The notes under the pieces: generated by a model | Told to the model about the DNA's origin: nothing | The model's input: the letters and a program-made list of their open reading frames with translations, nothing else | Databases searched by the model: none | DNA from: Bacteroidales bacterium | GTDB lineage: Bacteria; Bacteroidota; Bacteroidia; Bacteroidales; UBA932 | DNA: 62,823 nt | Direction of reading: 5' to 3' | Assembly: GCA_009777095.1 (NCBI GenBank) | Contig: WRMN01000011.1 | Span: forward strand, 1 to 62,823 | Translations under genes and position numbers: made by a program | Shown here: positions 51,483-60,230 of the stretch, in pieces | Numbering within the stretch: the first letter of the stretch is position 1 | How the letters are laid out: each line of letters begins with the position of its first letter

Positions 51483-53228
51483 ATGAAAAAAACATTATGC
51501 CTCTATTTTCAAGTGCACCAGCCCTTGCGTTTGCGCCAGTATCGTTTCTTTGACATAGGAAAGGATCATTATTATTATGACGATTTTGCCAATCGTTCGA
51601 TTATGCGCAAGGTGGCCGACCGTTGTTATTTGCCTGCCAACGCAGTGTTGTTAGATATTATTAAAGAATATGGAAAACAGTTTAAAGTAAGTTTTTCTAT
51701 ATCTGGCATGGCCATTGAACAGTTCGAAATGTATGCTCCCGAAGTGTTGGAAAGTTTTAAAGCGCTTGCCAAAACAGGCTGTGTGGAGTTTTTAGCCGAG
51801 ACCTATTCTCACTCTTTGGCATCGGTAAAAGACCCGCAGGAATTTCGTGCGCAGGTAGAAGAACATGCGGCGCTAATAAAAAAACATTTCGGACAGCAAC
51901 CGATAACTTTCCGCAACACCGAATTGATTTACTCCGACGAAATCGGCGCAATGGTGGCTGACATGGGCTATACGGCTATGCTCACCGAAGGCGCTAAACA
52001 TATCTTAGGTTGGAAAAGTCCCAATTATATTTACACCAACGCTATCAATCCAAAGTTGAAATTATTGTTGAAGAATTATAATTTAAGCGATGATATAGCC
52101 TTCCGTTTTTCGAGTAAAGGCTGGAACGAATGGCCGCTAACGGTCGATAAATATGTGAACTGGCTTAATGTAGCGGCTAAGAAAGATGAGCTGATAAATC
52201 TTTTTATGGACTATGAAACTTTCGGAGAGCATCAGGGAGTAGAAACCGGAATTTTTGCTTTCTTACAACATTTACCGACTCGGATTTTTTCTTCTTCAAA
52301 ATTTGAATTTCTTACTCCCGCAGAGGTTTCAGCAAAGCATACTCCGGTAGCGCCGCTGCATGTTCCTTATGCAATTTCGTGGGCCGATGAGGAACGCGAC
52401 CTCAGCGCATGGCTCGGAAATGAGTTGCAAAACGAAGCTGTTGACCAATTATATCGGCTCGGAGAAAAAATTAAAACGCTCAATGAAAAAAGTTTTTGGC
52501 AGGAATATCGAAGCCTTCAAGCCTCCGATCACTTCTATTACATGTGTACTAAACTTTTCTCAGATGGCGCGGTACACAAGTATTTCACGCCATACGACTC
52601 TCCTTACGATGCCTTCATAAATTACATGAATGTGCTAAGTGATTTTGCTGCTCGTGTTGAAAAGCCTGTTGAAAAAACTTTGATAAAAAGTAGGAGCGTA
52701 TTAAAAAAAGCATTACTTTTGCAAAAAAAATCGAAAGACGAAAATAAAAAAACAAAAAAAGTGAAACCAGTAACCCAAATAGAAAATACAACATTTATGA
52801 AAAAAACAACGCTCAGCGCCTTGGCAGCAGAAGGTCCTCTGCCCGGCGTAGCAGGTAAACCTGCACCCAAAAAAGTAGCAAAGAAAGCCGCTCCTAAAAA
52901 ACCCGCAGCAAAGAAAGTGGTAAAGAAAGCCGCTCCTAAAAAACCTGCAGTAAAGAAAGTGGTAAAGAAAGCCGCTCCTAAAAAACCTGCAGTAAAGAAA
53001 GTGGTAAAGAAAGCCGCTCCTAAAAAACCTGCAGTAAAGAAAGTGGTGAAGAAAGCTGCTCCTAAGAAACCCGCAGTAAAGAAAGTGGTGAAGAAAGCCG
53101 CTCCTAAGAAACCTGCAGTAAAGAAAGTGGTAAAGAAAGCTGCTCCTAAAAAACCTGCTGCAAAGAAGGTGGTAAAAAAAGCCGCTCCTAAAAAACCTGC
53201 CGCTAAAAAAGTTGCTAAGAAGAAATAA
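51483..53228 (+). CDS. GH57 glycoside hydrolase with histone-H1-like Lys/Ala/Pro tail
   Basis: The protein has 581 residues. Residues 1-400 are a GH57 catalytic domain: LYFQVHQPLRLRQYRFFDIG (HQP motif 1), TGCVEFLAETYSHSL, FRNTELIYSDEIG (nucleophile Glu) and MDYETFGEHQ (acid/base Asp). It acts on alpha-glucan in the cytoplasm. From about 438 a second part begins at Met439 (MKKTTLSALAAEGPLPGVAG), then eight repeats of the 14-mer KKAAPKKPAVKKVV end in KKK. This tail resembles histone H1/Hc1 and is absent from ordinary GH57 enzymes. The tail DNA is a 42 bp tandem repeat. A promoter-like TACTTTTG (52714-52721) and ATG 52797 might also give the tail as a separate 143-residue protein. Confidence 0.88.
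   Translation: MKKTLCLYFQVHQPLRLRQYRFFDIGKDHYYYDDFANRSIMRKVADRCYLPANAVLLDIIKEYGKQFKVSFSISGMAIEQFEMYAPEVLESFKALAKTGCVEFLAETYSHSLASVKDPQEFRAQVEEHAALIKKHFGQQPITFRNTELIYSDEIGAMVADMGYTAMLTEGAKHILGWKSPNYIYTNAINPKLKLLLKNYNLSDDIAFRFSSKGWNEWPLTVDKYVNWLNVAAKKDELINLFMDYETFGEHQGVETGIFAFLQHLPTRIFSSSKFEFLTPAEVSAKHTPVAPLHVPYAISWADEERDLSAWLGNELQNEAVDQLYRLGEKIKTLNEKSFWQEYRSLQASDHFYYMCTKLFSDGAVHKYFTPYDSPYDAFINYMNVLSDFAARVEKPVEKTLIKSRSVLKKALLLQKKSKDENKKTKKVKPVTQIENTTFMKKTTLSALAAEGPLPGVAGKPAPKKVAKKAAPKKPAAKKVVKKAAPKKPAVKKVVKKAAPKKPAVKKVVKKAAPKKPAVKKVVKKAAPKKPAVKKVVKKAAPKKPAVKKVVKKAAPKKPAAKKVVKKAAPKKPAAKKVAKKK
52881..53216 (+). repeat. 42 bp tandem repeat coding the H1-like tail
   Basis: Eight in-frame copies of a 42 bp unit (start AAGAAAGCCGCTCCTAAAAA), differing mainly at third codon positions and in one Val/Ala codon. 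Confidence 0.95.
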
Positions 53229-53257
53229 TTAGGAATAATTTAGCGGTTACTTGTTTT

Positions 53258-53290
53258 AAAGAGGCTGTCCAAAATTTGGACAGCCTCTTT
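53258..53290 (+). terminator. Terminator after the GH57 gene
   Basis: AAAGAGGCTGTCC (53258-53270) and GGACAGCCTCTTT (53278-53290) form a perfect 13 bp stem around AAAATTT. It closes the first part of the glycogen operon before the inserted ASCH-RAYT-hydE block. Confidence 0.8.
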
Positions 53291-53432
53291 AAATTATGTT
53301 GCAGGCAAACGAGCTGCAGGTGAGATTATAAATTTTCAAGTTTTTTGCATAGAAAACAAGAAAAATATTTATCTTTACAGTCTAAAAAAGAAAATGAATA
53401 TGTCAGGAAAAACGATTATAAAACATTGAAAA

Positions 53433-53837
53433 ATGAGGAATATTTCGACAGATGTTATATTGTCAATTAAGCCAATATATGCAATTAGTATCTTAAGCGG
53501 CGGAAAAAAGGTTGAATTTAGAAAAAAGATATTTAAAAAATCCGTAGGGAGAGTTTATATCTATTCTTCTTCACCCAAAAAGATGATAGTTGGATATTTT
53601 ACAATTCAAATAATTGTAGAAGATACACCGTCCAATTTGTGGAAGAAGTTTAATGCTGTCGGTGGAATTGACAAAGACAGTTTCTTTGAATATTTCAAAG
53701 ATACAAATACCGGTTTTTCTATTGTTATTAACAAAGTTGTGAAGTTTGACGAAGAAAAAGACCCTATTGATTTTCTTGAGAACTTTACAGCACCACAATC
53801 ATATATTTATTTAGAGAGAAATACAAATAACTCATAA
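53433..53837 (+). CDS. ASCH-domain protein
   Basis: The protein has 134 residues. VILSIKPIYAISILSGGKKV then EFRKKIF carries the ASCH signature (GxKxxExR-like: GGKKVEFRKK), followed by VYIYSSSPKKMIVGYFTIQI, the PUA-like barrel. ASCH domains bind RNA or act on modified nucleosides; the role is unknown here. It is AT-richer than the glycogen genes around it and opens a three-gene block that interrupts them. Confidence 0.75.
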   Translation: MRNISTDVILSIKPIYAISILSGGKKVEFRKKIFKKSVGRVYIYSSSPKKMIVGYFTIQIIVEDTPSNLWKKFNAVGGIDKDSFFEYFKDTNTGFSIVINKVVKFDEEKDPIDFLENFTAPQSYIYLERNTNNS

Positions 53838-53841
53838 AAGA

Positions 53842-53862
53842 AAATTCCATAGGGAAACAAAA
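53842..53862 (+). repeat. Short direct repeat left of RAYT gene
   Basis: AAATTCCATAGGGAAACAAA matches 54579-54597 (AAATTCCATAGAACAAAATG) with small differences, bracketing the transposase gene. Confidence 0.55.
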
Positions 53863-53876
53863 TAACAAATTAAATC

Positions 53877-54578
53877 ATGCCCTACAACCCCAATATCCAC
53901 CACCGCCGCAGTATCCGCCTAAAGGGTTACGATTATTCACAGGCAGGATTGTATTTTATAACGATATGTTGTCAGAATAGAATATGTCGTTTTGGAAAAA
54001 TAGAAAACGGGGCAATGATTTTGAATGAATACGGACAAATCGCATTTGACGAATGGATGAAAACACCCAATATACGATCCAATATTCAATTGGATGCATT
54101 TGTTGTAATGCCCAATCATATACATGGCATTATCGTTATTACCGACACCGGTACGGGCGTATCGCATACGCCCTTAAACGGAACAAACGTATTGCATACG
54201 CCTATTTGCGATACCCCCCTATCGGTAACGGGCGTATGCGACAAGAATCGGGGCGTATGCGACAAGAATCGGGGCGTATGCGATACCAATCGGGGCGTAT
54301 GCGATACCAATCGGGGCGTATGCGATACCAATCGGGGCGTATGCGATACGCCCCTACGGTCGCCATCGCATACCGTTGGGGCAATTGTGCGGGGATACAA
54401 ATCCGCCGTTACAAAACAAATTGGATATTCTGTTTGGCAACGCAATTATCACGAACACATTATCCGTAATGAAAAATCGTATCAGCGCATTGCGAATTAT
54501 ATTGTGAACAATCCCGTAAATTGGAAAAATGATAAATTTCATATGGTATGGCATGAAAAAAATAAACAAGAAAAATAA
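53877..54578 (+). CDS. REP-associated tyrosine transposase (RAYT, Y1_Tnp) with palindrome array in its ORF
   Basis: The protein has 233 residues. HHRRSIRLKGYDYSQAGLYF then ITICCQNR opens the Y1_Tnp fold, MPNHIHGIIVI gives the HxH metal site and WQRNYHEHIIRNEKSY the catalytic Tyr; YIVNNPVNW is the C-terminal mark. RAYTs mobilise REP-like palindromes. Between the metal site and the Tyr lies a segment of about 65 residues (TGTGVSHTPL, then GVCDKNR and GVCDTNR repeats) not expected in the family. It is coded by five 21 bp units (54230-54334) and flanking GGGCGTAT...ATACGCCC palindromes. The frame stays open through them. Confidence 0.88.
   Translation: MPYNPNIHHRRSIRLKGYDYSQAGLYFITICCQNRICRFGKIENGAMILNEYGQIAFDEWMKTPNIRSNIQLDAFVVMPNHIHGIIVITDTGTGVSHTPLNGTNVLHTPICDTPLSVTGVCDKNRGVCDKNRGVCDTNRGVCDTNRGVCDTNRGVCDTPLRSPSHTVGAIVRGYKSAVTKQIGYSVWQRNYHEHIIRNEKSYQRIANYIVNNPVNWKNDKFHMVWHEKNKQEK
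54155..54353 (+). repeat. REP-like palindrome array inside the RAYT gene
   Basis: GGGCGTATCGCATACGCCC (54155-54173), five tandem 21 bp units starting GGGCGTATGCGA (54230-54334) and a closing GGGCGTATGCGATACGCCC (54335-54353). Units are contiguous and in frame. Confidence 0.9.
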
Positions 54579-54593
54579 ATTCCATAGAACAAA

Positions 54594-55697
54594 ATGTACG
54601 ACCAAGAAAAAATAATAGAACTACTTCAAACTAATCCTCAAAAAGCGGATATTACAGATTTGCTTAATGCAAATGAAGGACAACAAAAAATTTTGTTGAA
54701 AACAGCTGCCGACGTAAAAAGTAAATATGTTGGCAATATCGTGTATTTCAGAGGTTTGGTTGAATATTCAAATATTTGCGGAAAGAACTGTAAATACTGC
54801 GGCATACGTAAGGATAATAAAAAACTTTGCCGTTACACGATGACCGACCAAGAAGTTATAGATGCCGCATTGTACGCTCACAGGGAAAAATATGCTTCCA
54901 TAGCCATACAGGCAGGGGAATTAAATACTGAAAAATTTGTCGGGAAAATAACCTCGCTGCTGGAAAGAATAAATGCCGAAACAAATAACGAGTTGGGCAT
55001 AACCCTGTCGCTCGGAGAGCAAAGCGAAGAAACCCTCAAAATGTGGAAGGAGAAATTAGGCGTCAGGCGCTACCTCTTAAGGATAGAAACCTCGAATAGA
55101 GAACTGTACGAGAAAATACACCCCAATGATGAAAAGCACAGTTATCAACAACGATTAGACACTTTAAAATTGTTGCGGAAACTAAATTATCAGGTCGGGA
55201 CGGGTGTAATGATAGGTTTGCCCTTTCAAACGGTGGAGAATCTTGCAGAAGATATCCTGTTTTTTAAAAATTTTGATGTTGACATGATTGGTATGGGTCC
55301 CTATATAGAACATTCGGATACACCGCTTTACGAATATAAAGACCAATTGCTGCCTCTTGCCGAAAGGTATAATTTAACCTTGAACATGATAGCAATATGC
55401 CGAATAATGTTTAAAGATATTAACATAGTTGCATCAACCGCAATGCAGGCAATAGATCCCAAAGGGAGAGAGGAGGCGATAATGGTTGGCGCCAATATCA
55501 TTATGCCTAATCTCACGCCTCAAAAATTCAGGGAAAACTATCTGCTCTACCAAAACAAACCCTGTTTGAATGAAGATGCCCATCACTGCAAGAAATGTTT
55601 GGAAAAACGCATACGGCTTACGGGCAATGAAATAGGTTACGGCGAATGGGGCGATGCTAAACATTACTTTAGCCGTCAATTCCGTAAATTGAAATAA
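54594..55697 (+). CDS. hydE: [FeFe]-hydrogenase maturase HydE (radical SAM)
   Basis: The protein has 367 residues. YFRGLVEYSNICGKNCKYCG holds the CxxxCxxC cluster (Cys62, Cys66, Cys69). GIRKDNKKLCRYTMTDQEVI and YASIAIQAGELNTEKFV are HydE rather than BioB features; RIETSNRELYEKIHPNDEKH and IGLPFQTVENLAEDILFFKN follow. HydE helps make the dithiomethylamine-bridged diiron site. HydF and HydG are not in the window. The start lies 15 nt after the RAYT stop, within the right flanking repeat, so the gene may share a message with the inserted block. Confidence 0.9.
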   Translation: MYDQEKIIELLQTNPQKADITDLLNANEGQQKILLKTAADVKSKYVGNIVYFRGLVEYSNICGKNCKYCGIRKDNKKLCRYTMTDQEVIDAALYAHREKYASIAIQAGELNTEKFVGKITSLLERINAETNNELGITLSLGEQSEETLKMWKEKLGVRRYLLRIETSNRELYEKIHPNDEKHSYQQRLDTLKLLRKLNYQVGTGVMIGLPFQTVENLAEDILFFKNFDVDMIGMGPYIEHSDTPLYEYKDQLLPLAERYNLTLNMIAICRIMFKDINIVASTAMQAIDPKGREEAIMVGANIIMPNLTPQKFRENYLLYQNKPCLNEDAHHCKKCLEKRIRLTGNEIGYGEWGDAKHYFSRQFRKLK

Positions 55698-55703
55698 AAA
55701 TTG

Positions 55704-55711
55704 TAATTTTG
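55704..55711 (+). promoter_or_regulatory. -7 element before the glycogen synthase-phosphorylase gene
   Basis: TAATTTTG, 26 nt before the start codon; no good -33. The gene needs its own promoter because the operon is interrupted upstream. Confidence 0.45.
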
Positions 55712-55736
55712 CGCTCCATTTGATTTAATTTGTATT

Positions 55737-58700
55737 ATGAAAGAGAAAATGCAGTCGGATTTTTTGTTTGAAGTAAGCTGGGAAGTGTGTAATAAAGTGG
55801 GTGGGATTTTTACTGTTGTTGCCACTAAGGCGTTGAATATGAGTAAGAGAATGAAGAATGGCCATATTCTGATTGGCCCCGATGTGTGGCGCGATACGGA
55901 GCAAAATCCCGACTTTACCGAAGACCCCCGCCTGCTGCGTTCGTGGAAGGCGAAAGCCGCTGAGGAGGGCTTGCGTGTGCGCGTAGGACATTGGAATGTA
56001 GCCGGAAGTCCGATTGCCATTTTGGTCGATTTTACTGCCTTTATTGCAAAGAAAGATGAGATTTTTGCCAAATTCTGGGAAGTTTATAAACTTGACTCTA
56101 TTAGCGGCCAATGGGATTACATCGAATCGGCCCTCTTTGGCTATGTTGCCGGAAAGGTAATTGAGAGTTTTACGAACTTTAATACCTCTCCCCGCCAGCG
56201 TATCGTAGCGCAGTTCCACGAATGGATGACGGGCGCCGGACTGCTGTACCTTAAAATGCAGGCGCCTTATATTGGTTGTATATTCACTACACATGCTACG
56301 GTGGTAGGTCGGTGCATTGCAGGAAATAATCTGCCGCTCTACGATAAAATGGAAGAGTATAACGCCGATGAAATCGCCCGACAATATAATGTGGTATCGC
56401 AACATTCGCTCGAAAAAGCCGCCGCTCATGCGGCAGATTGCTTTACTACCGTGAGCGACATTACGGCTCGCGAATGTAAACATTTTTTAGATAGAGAAAT
56501 TGACATTGTTACCCCTAACGGTTTTGAAAATAGTTTTACGCCTCCAGCCGATAAATATTCTGCCAAACGGACTGCTGCGCGTGAAAAATTATTGGAAGTA
56601 GCACAGGCCCTGCTCAATCGGTCTCTCCCTTCAGATACCTTGCTAATAGGAACTTGTGGGCGTTATGAATATAAAAATAAGGGGCTTGACGTCTTTATTG
56701 ACGCTCTGGCGCAAATTAACCGTAGCCCTCAACTTCAACGCAACATTGTTGCCTTTATCATGGTGCCAGGTAACCACCACGGCCCCAATAAAGAACTTTT
56801 ATACAATTTGCAGCATTCAGACGATAACCGTAATGTAGGAGAAATATATTCCACCCACTATCTCAGCAATCCTGAACATGACCCCGTTCTTTTACATTGT
56901 AAGGAAAAAAATCTGAACAATAGCCCGAACGATAAGGTGCAAATTATTTTTGCACCCTCGTACCTGAATGGTAATGACGGCGTTTTCAATATGCCTTATT
57001 ATGATTTATTGATAGGTTTAGATCAAACATTATTTCCCTCCTATTATGAACCTTGGGGTTATACGCCCTTGGAAAGTTTGGCCTTTGGCATACCTACGCT
57101 GACCACTTCTTTAGCCGGGTTCGGCGAATGGGTCAACACGCAGTATGCAGGACAACACGAGAGTATTGACGTTATTCTCCGCAACGACGGCAATTACGAC
57201 GAGGTGGTGGCAGGAGTGGCTGATAAAGTAAAGCAGGCAGCCCAATTGTCGGAAGAAGCCCGACAGGCTGTGAGCGAAAATGCCAAGGCAGTATCGGCCA
57301 TTGCACTTTGGGATAATCAGATTCAATATTACAAGCAAGCCGCTGCATTGGCCTTGGAGAAAGTATTACAGCGTTTGCCCGATATTCCCTCGCAAGTGGA
57401 AGAGCAAACTTCCTACATTGAAAAAAAGGTGTCTATCAGTCGGCCATCGTGGAGCGCCGTGATGATTCACCGCCAAATTCCCGCCAAGCTGTCGGCGCTC
57501 GAAGAATTGTCGAAAAACCTGTGGTGGTGCTGGAACGAAGAAGCCATTGAACTGTTCCGTTCTATTGACCCCGAACTTTGGGAAAGCTGCGAGCATAATC
57601 CCATCGCGATGCTTGATAAAATTCGCTACCAACACTATCAGGAATTGGAAAAAGATGCCGAGTTTGTGGGGCGGCTTCGAGCTGTGCATGATCTTTTTAC
57701 CGACTATATGAAGGGTAAGAAGAACATGAAAAACCCCGCCATCGCTTATTTTAGCATGGAATACGGCTTACACACTTCCCTGAAAATTTATTCGGGAGGC
57801 TTGGGTATTTTAGCCGGCGACTATTTGAAAGAAGCCAGTGATAAAGGCACCCATATTACCGCGGTGGGCTTGTTGTACCGTTATGGTTATTTTACCCAAA
57901 AATTCTCATCGGCAGGTGATCAGGTGTCGAGCTATGAAGCGCAGGATTTTATGAAAATTCCTGCCGTCCCTGTCCACGATAATGATGGAAAGTGGGTTAC
58001 GGTGAGTATTGCTTTTCCGGGTCGTAATGTGAATGCTCGATTGTGGCGCGTAGATGTCGGCCGCGTAGAATTGTATTTATTGGATACCGATTTTGAAGAT
58101 AATCTTCCTGAAGACCGAAGCATTACTTATCATCTTTACGGCGGCGATTGGGAAAACCGCCTGAAGCAGGAAATTCTTCTGGGGGTAGGAGGAATCAGGG
58201 CCTTGCGCGAACTTCAAATAGATACCGATGTTTACCATTGCAACGAGGGCCATGCCGCCTTTATTGGCTTGGAGCGTTTGCGAGAATTTGTGGTGGACGA
58301 GAACCTTACTTTCGGGGAAGCGCTCGAAGTAGTGCGCGGTTCGTCGCTGTTTACTACCCATACCCCCGTGCCTGCCGGCCACGATGCTTTTAATGAAGAT
58401 ATGCTGCGTACTTATATGTCGCATTATCCTACCCGTCTTAAAATCTCCTGGGCAAAAATGATGAGCCTTGGTAAAATTAATGCAGGAGATCCTAACGAAA
58501 AATTCTCTATGAGTTACCTTGCCGCTAACCTTTCACAAGAAGTGAACGGTGTAAGTTGGCTGCACGGCGAGGTCAGCCGAGATATACTGAAAGACCTTTG
58601 GCCGGGGTATTTACCCGAAGAATTGCATGTGAGTTATGTTACCAACGGCGTGCATTATCCTACCTGGACAGCAGCCGAGTGGAAGGAAATACAGGGCGAG

Positions 58701-59978
58701 GTATTTGGCGACGATTTCAAGACGCATCACTATGATAAAATTTGTTTTGACGGTATTTACAAGGTCGGTAACGAACGTATTTTAGCCGTGCGCAACAAAC
58801 TCCGCAAACGTTTAATCAATGAGATTAAAAGGCGTTTGTCTGATTCTACCATGATGGCCTATTTCACGCCGCGTCAGGTAGTGGCGGTGAAAGAACAACT
58901 GCGAGACGATGTGTTGACCATTGGCTTTGCCCGCCGTTTTGCTACTTACAAACGGGCGCATTTGCTCTTCAAAGACCTCGACCGTTTGAGCGAGGTGATT
59001 AATAATCCCAAACGTCCGGTACAGTTCGTTTTTGCAGGCAAGGCGCACCCGGCGGATAAGGCCGGACAGGATTTGATTAAACGTATTATAGAAGTGTCGA
59101 AAATGCCTCAGTTCATCGGAAAAATAGTATTCGTGCCTAACTATGATATTGAATTGGCCAAGTTGTTGGTGCAGGGCGTAGATATTTGGTTGAATACCCC
59201 CATGCGTCCCTTGGAAGCTTCGGGCACCAGCGGTGAAAAGGCGGTGATGAACGGCGTAATGCACTTCAGCGTACTCGACGGATGGTGGGTAGAGGGCTAT
59301 CAGCCGGGCGCAGGCTGGGCCTTGCCCATGGAACAGATTTATGAAAACCAAGCGTATCAAGACGAGTTGGATGTGGAGACTATCTATAATATGATAGATG
59401 ATGAAATTGCGCCGATGTTTTATAAACGCGACAAACAGGGTATTGCTGCCGAGTGGATGAGCCAAATCAAGAATACCATTGCAAAGGTGGCGTCTAACTT
59501 TACGACCAACCGCATGTTGATTGATTACGAGGAGCGTTTCTATAATAAATTAGCCGAGCGCCATGCTTATTTGATAAAAGATAATTATGCTGAAGCGACA
59601 GCCATTACCGAATGGAAGAAAAAAGTAGAAAGAGAGTGGGAACATATTGAGATGCTTTCCTTTGAGCAATCGGATAATGCCCGCGATTTATTTGCTTTGG
59701 GTAAAGAAGTGGAAGCCAAAATCATTTTACTGATTGGCGAATTAGACCCCAACGATGTGGGCGTAGAATTTGTGATTGCCGAGCAGGAGAAAAACGAAAC
59801 CTACAGGATTAAGTCGAAGTCTGAGTTTATTTTGGTATCGCATGTCAACGGGCAGGCCACTTACAAGGTGAAAATAGTGCCTGATATTCCGGGTATGTTC
59901 TATTTTGCCGCGCGTATTTTCGCCAAAAACCCCAAGCTTCCGCACAGGCAGGATTTTGCTTTGGTGAAGTGGCTGTAG
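55737..59978 (+). CDS. Fused glycogen synthase and alpha-glucan phosphorylase
   Basis: The protein has 1413 residues with two enzymes in one chain. Residues 1-560 are a GT-B glycogen synthase: KVGGIFTVV (nucleotide-sugar loop), FTTHATVVGRCIAGN, TCGRYEYKNKGLDVFIDAL and SYYEPWGYTPLESLAFG (EX7E). Residues 570-1413 are a GT35 phosphorylase of the shorter alpha-glucan type, with the DUF3417-like start (LEELSKNLWWCWNEEAIELF), AYFSMEYGLHTSLKIYSGGL and the PLP lysine in EASGTSGEKAVMNG. The fusion is known in Bacteroidetes. It would couple chain building and phosphorolysis of the same glucan in the cytoplasm. No frameshift is seen at the join. Confidence 0.95.
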   Translation: MKEKMQSDFLFEVSWEVCNKVGGIFTVVATKALNMSKRMKNGHILIGPDVWRDTEQNPDFTEDPRLLRSWKAKAAEEGLRVRVGHWNVAGSPIAILVDFTAFIAKKDEIFAKFWEVYKLDSISGQWDYIESALFGYVAGKVIESFTNFNTSPRQRIVAQFHEWMTGAGLLYLKMQAPYIGCIFTTHATVVGRCIAGNNLPLYDKMEEYNADEIARQYNVVSQHSLEKAAAHAADCFTTVSDITARECKHFLDREIDIVTPNGFENSFTPPADKYSAKRTAAREKLLEVAQALLNRSLPSDTLLIGTCGRYEYKNKGLDVFIDALAQINRSPQLQRNIVAFIMVPGNHHGPNKELLYNLQHSDDNRNVGEIYSTHYLSNPEHDPVLLHCKEKNLNNSPNDKVQIIFAPSYLNGNDGVFNMPYYDLLIGLDQTLFPSYYEPWGYTPLESLAFGIPTLTTSLAGFGEWVNTQYAGQHESIDVILRNDGNYDEVVAGVADKVKQAAQLSEEARQAVSENAKAVSAIALWDNQIQYYKQAAALALEKVLQRLPDIPSQVEEQTSYIEKKVSISRPSWSAVMIHRQIPAKLSALEELSKNLWWCWNEEAIELFRSIDPELWESCEHNPIAMLDKIRYQHYQELEKDAEFVGRLRAVHDLFTDYMKGKKNMKNPAIAYFSMEYGLHTSLKIYSGGLGILAGDYLKEASDKGTHITAVGLLYRYGYFTQKFSSAGDQVSSYEAQDFMKIPAVPVHDNDGKWVTVSIAFPGRNVNARLWRVDVGRVELYLLDTDFEDNLPEDRSITYHLYGGDWENRLKQEILLGVGGIRALRELQIDTDVYHCNEGHAAFIGLERLREFVVDENLTFGEALEVVRGSSLFTTHTPVPAGHDAFNEDMLRTYMSHYPTRLKISWAKMMSLGKINAGDPNEKFSMSYLAANLSQEVNGVSWLHGEVSRDILKDLWPGYLPEELHVSYVTNGVHYPTWTAAEWKEIQGEVFGDDFKTHHYDKICFDGIYKVGNERILAVRNKLRKRLINEIKRRLSDSTMMAYFTPRQVVAVKEQLRDDVLTIGFARRFATYKRAHLLFKDLDRLSEVINNPKRPVQFVFAGKAHPADKAGQDLIKRIIEVSKMPQFIGKIVFVPNYDIELAKLLVQGVDIWLNTPMRPLEASGTSGEKAVMNGVMHFSVLDGWWVEGYQPGAGWALPMEQIYENQAYQDELDVETIYNMIDDEIAPMFYKRDKQGIAAEWMSQIKNTIAKVASNFTTNRMLIDYEERFYNKLAERHAYLIKDNYAEATAITEWKKKVEREWEHIEMLSFEQSDNARDLFALGKEVEAKIILLIGELDPNDVGVEFVIAEQEKNETYRIKSKSEFILVSHVNGQATYKVKIVPDIPGMFYFAARIFAKNPKLPHRQDFALVKWL

Positions 59979-60014
59979 AGATAAATCAATAAAATATATA
60001 AATAAATTTAGGAG

Positions 60015-60213
60015 ACATTGTAATTTTTTAGTAAAACATCCATTCTTCTTTCTATGTGCGGCTACACTTGTAGGATTAAGCTATGACCTTATTGCTGATT
60101 ACACAAACTATAGAACGCAAGATGTGATAAGAACAGTATTTATATTAACTTGCTGCTTTGTGTATATCATTATTACAATAGCATCGGATAAAAATAATAC
60201 TGACAAGTGTTAA
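60015..60213 (+). pseudogene. Open frame for a small membrane protein without start codon
   Basis: The frame RRHCNFLVKHPFFFLCAATL then VGLSYDLIADYTNYRTQDVI and two hydrophobic stretches runs to TAA at 60211-60213. No ATG, GTG or TTG opens it, so it is likely a remnant. The sequence AGGAG at 60012-60016 is in frame position but followed by a stop in the frame it would serve. Confidence 0.3.
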
Positions 60214-60230
60214 AACACTGCCTTGGTCTA

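Noticed and set aside
52881..53216. CRISPR or satellite array of 42 bp units
   Set aside because: Contiguous, multiple of three, synonymous-type differences, and coding for a regular Lys/Ala/Pro tail.
54230..54354. CRISPR-like array of 21 bp units
   Set aside because: The units are contiguous with no spacers, stay in frame and code part of the RAYT protein; no cas gene is near.
54116..54445. Long open frames on the other strand and in other frames across the RAYT gene
   Set aside because: They come from the 21 bp repeat, which is open in several frames; only the plus-strand frame 53877-54578 has a recognisable protein fold.
54594..55697. Biotin synthase (BioB)
   Set aside because: The N-terminal block and the GIRKDNKKLCRY region fit HydE; the BioB [2Fe-2S] ligands were not found.
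55737..59978. Assembly fusion of two separate glycogen genes
   Set aside because: The frame is continuous without low-quality features, and the synthase-phosphorylase fusion is known in the phylum.
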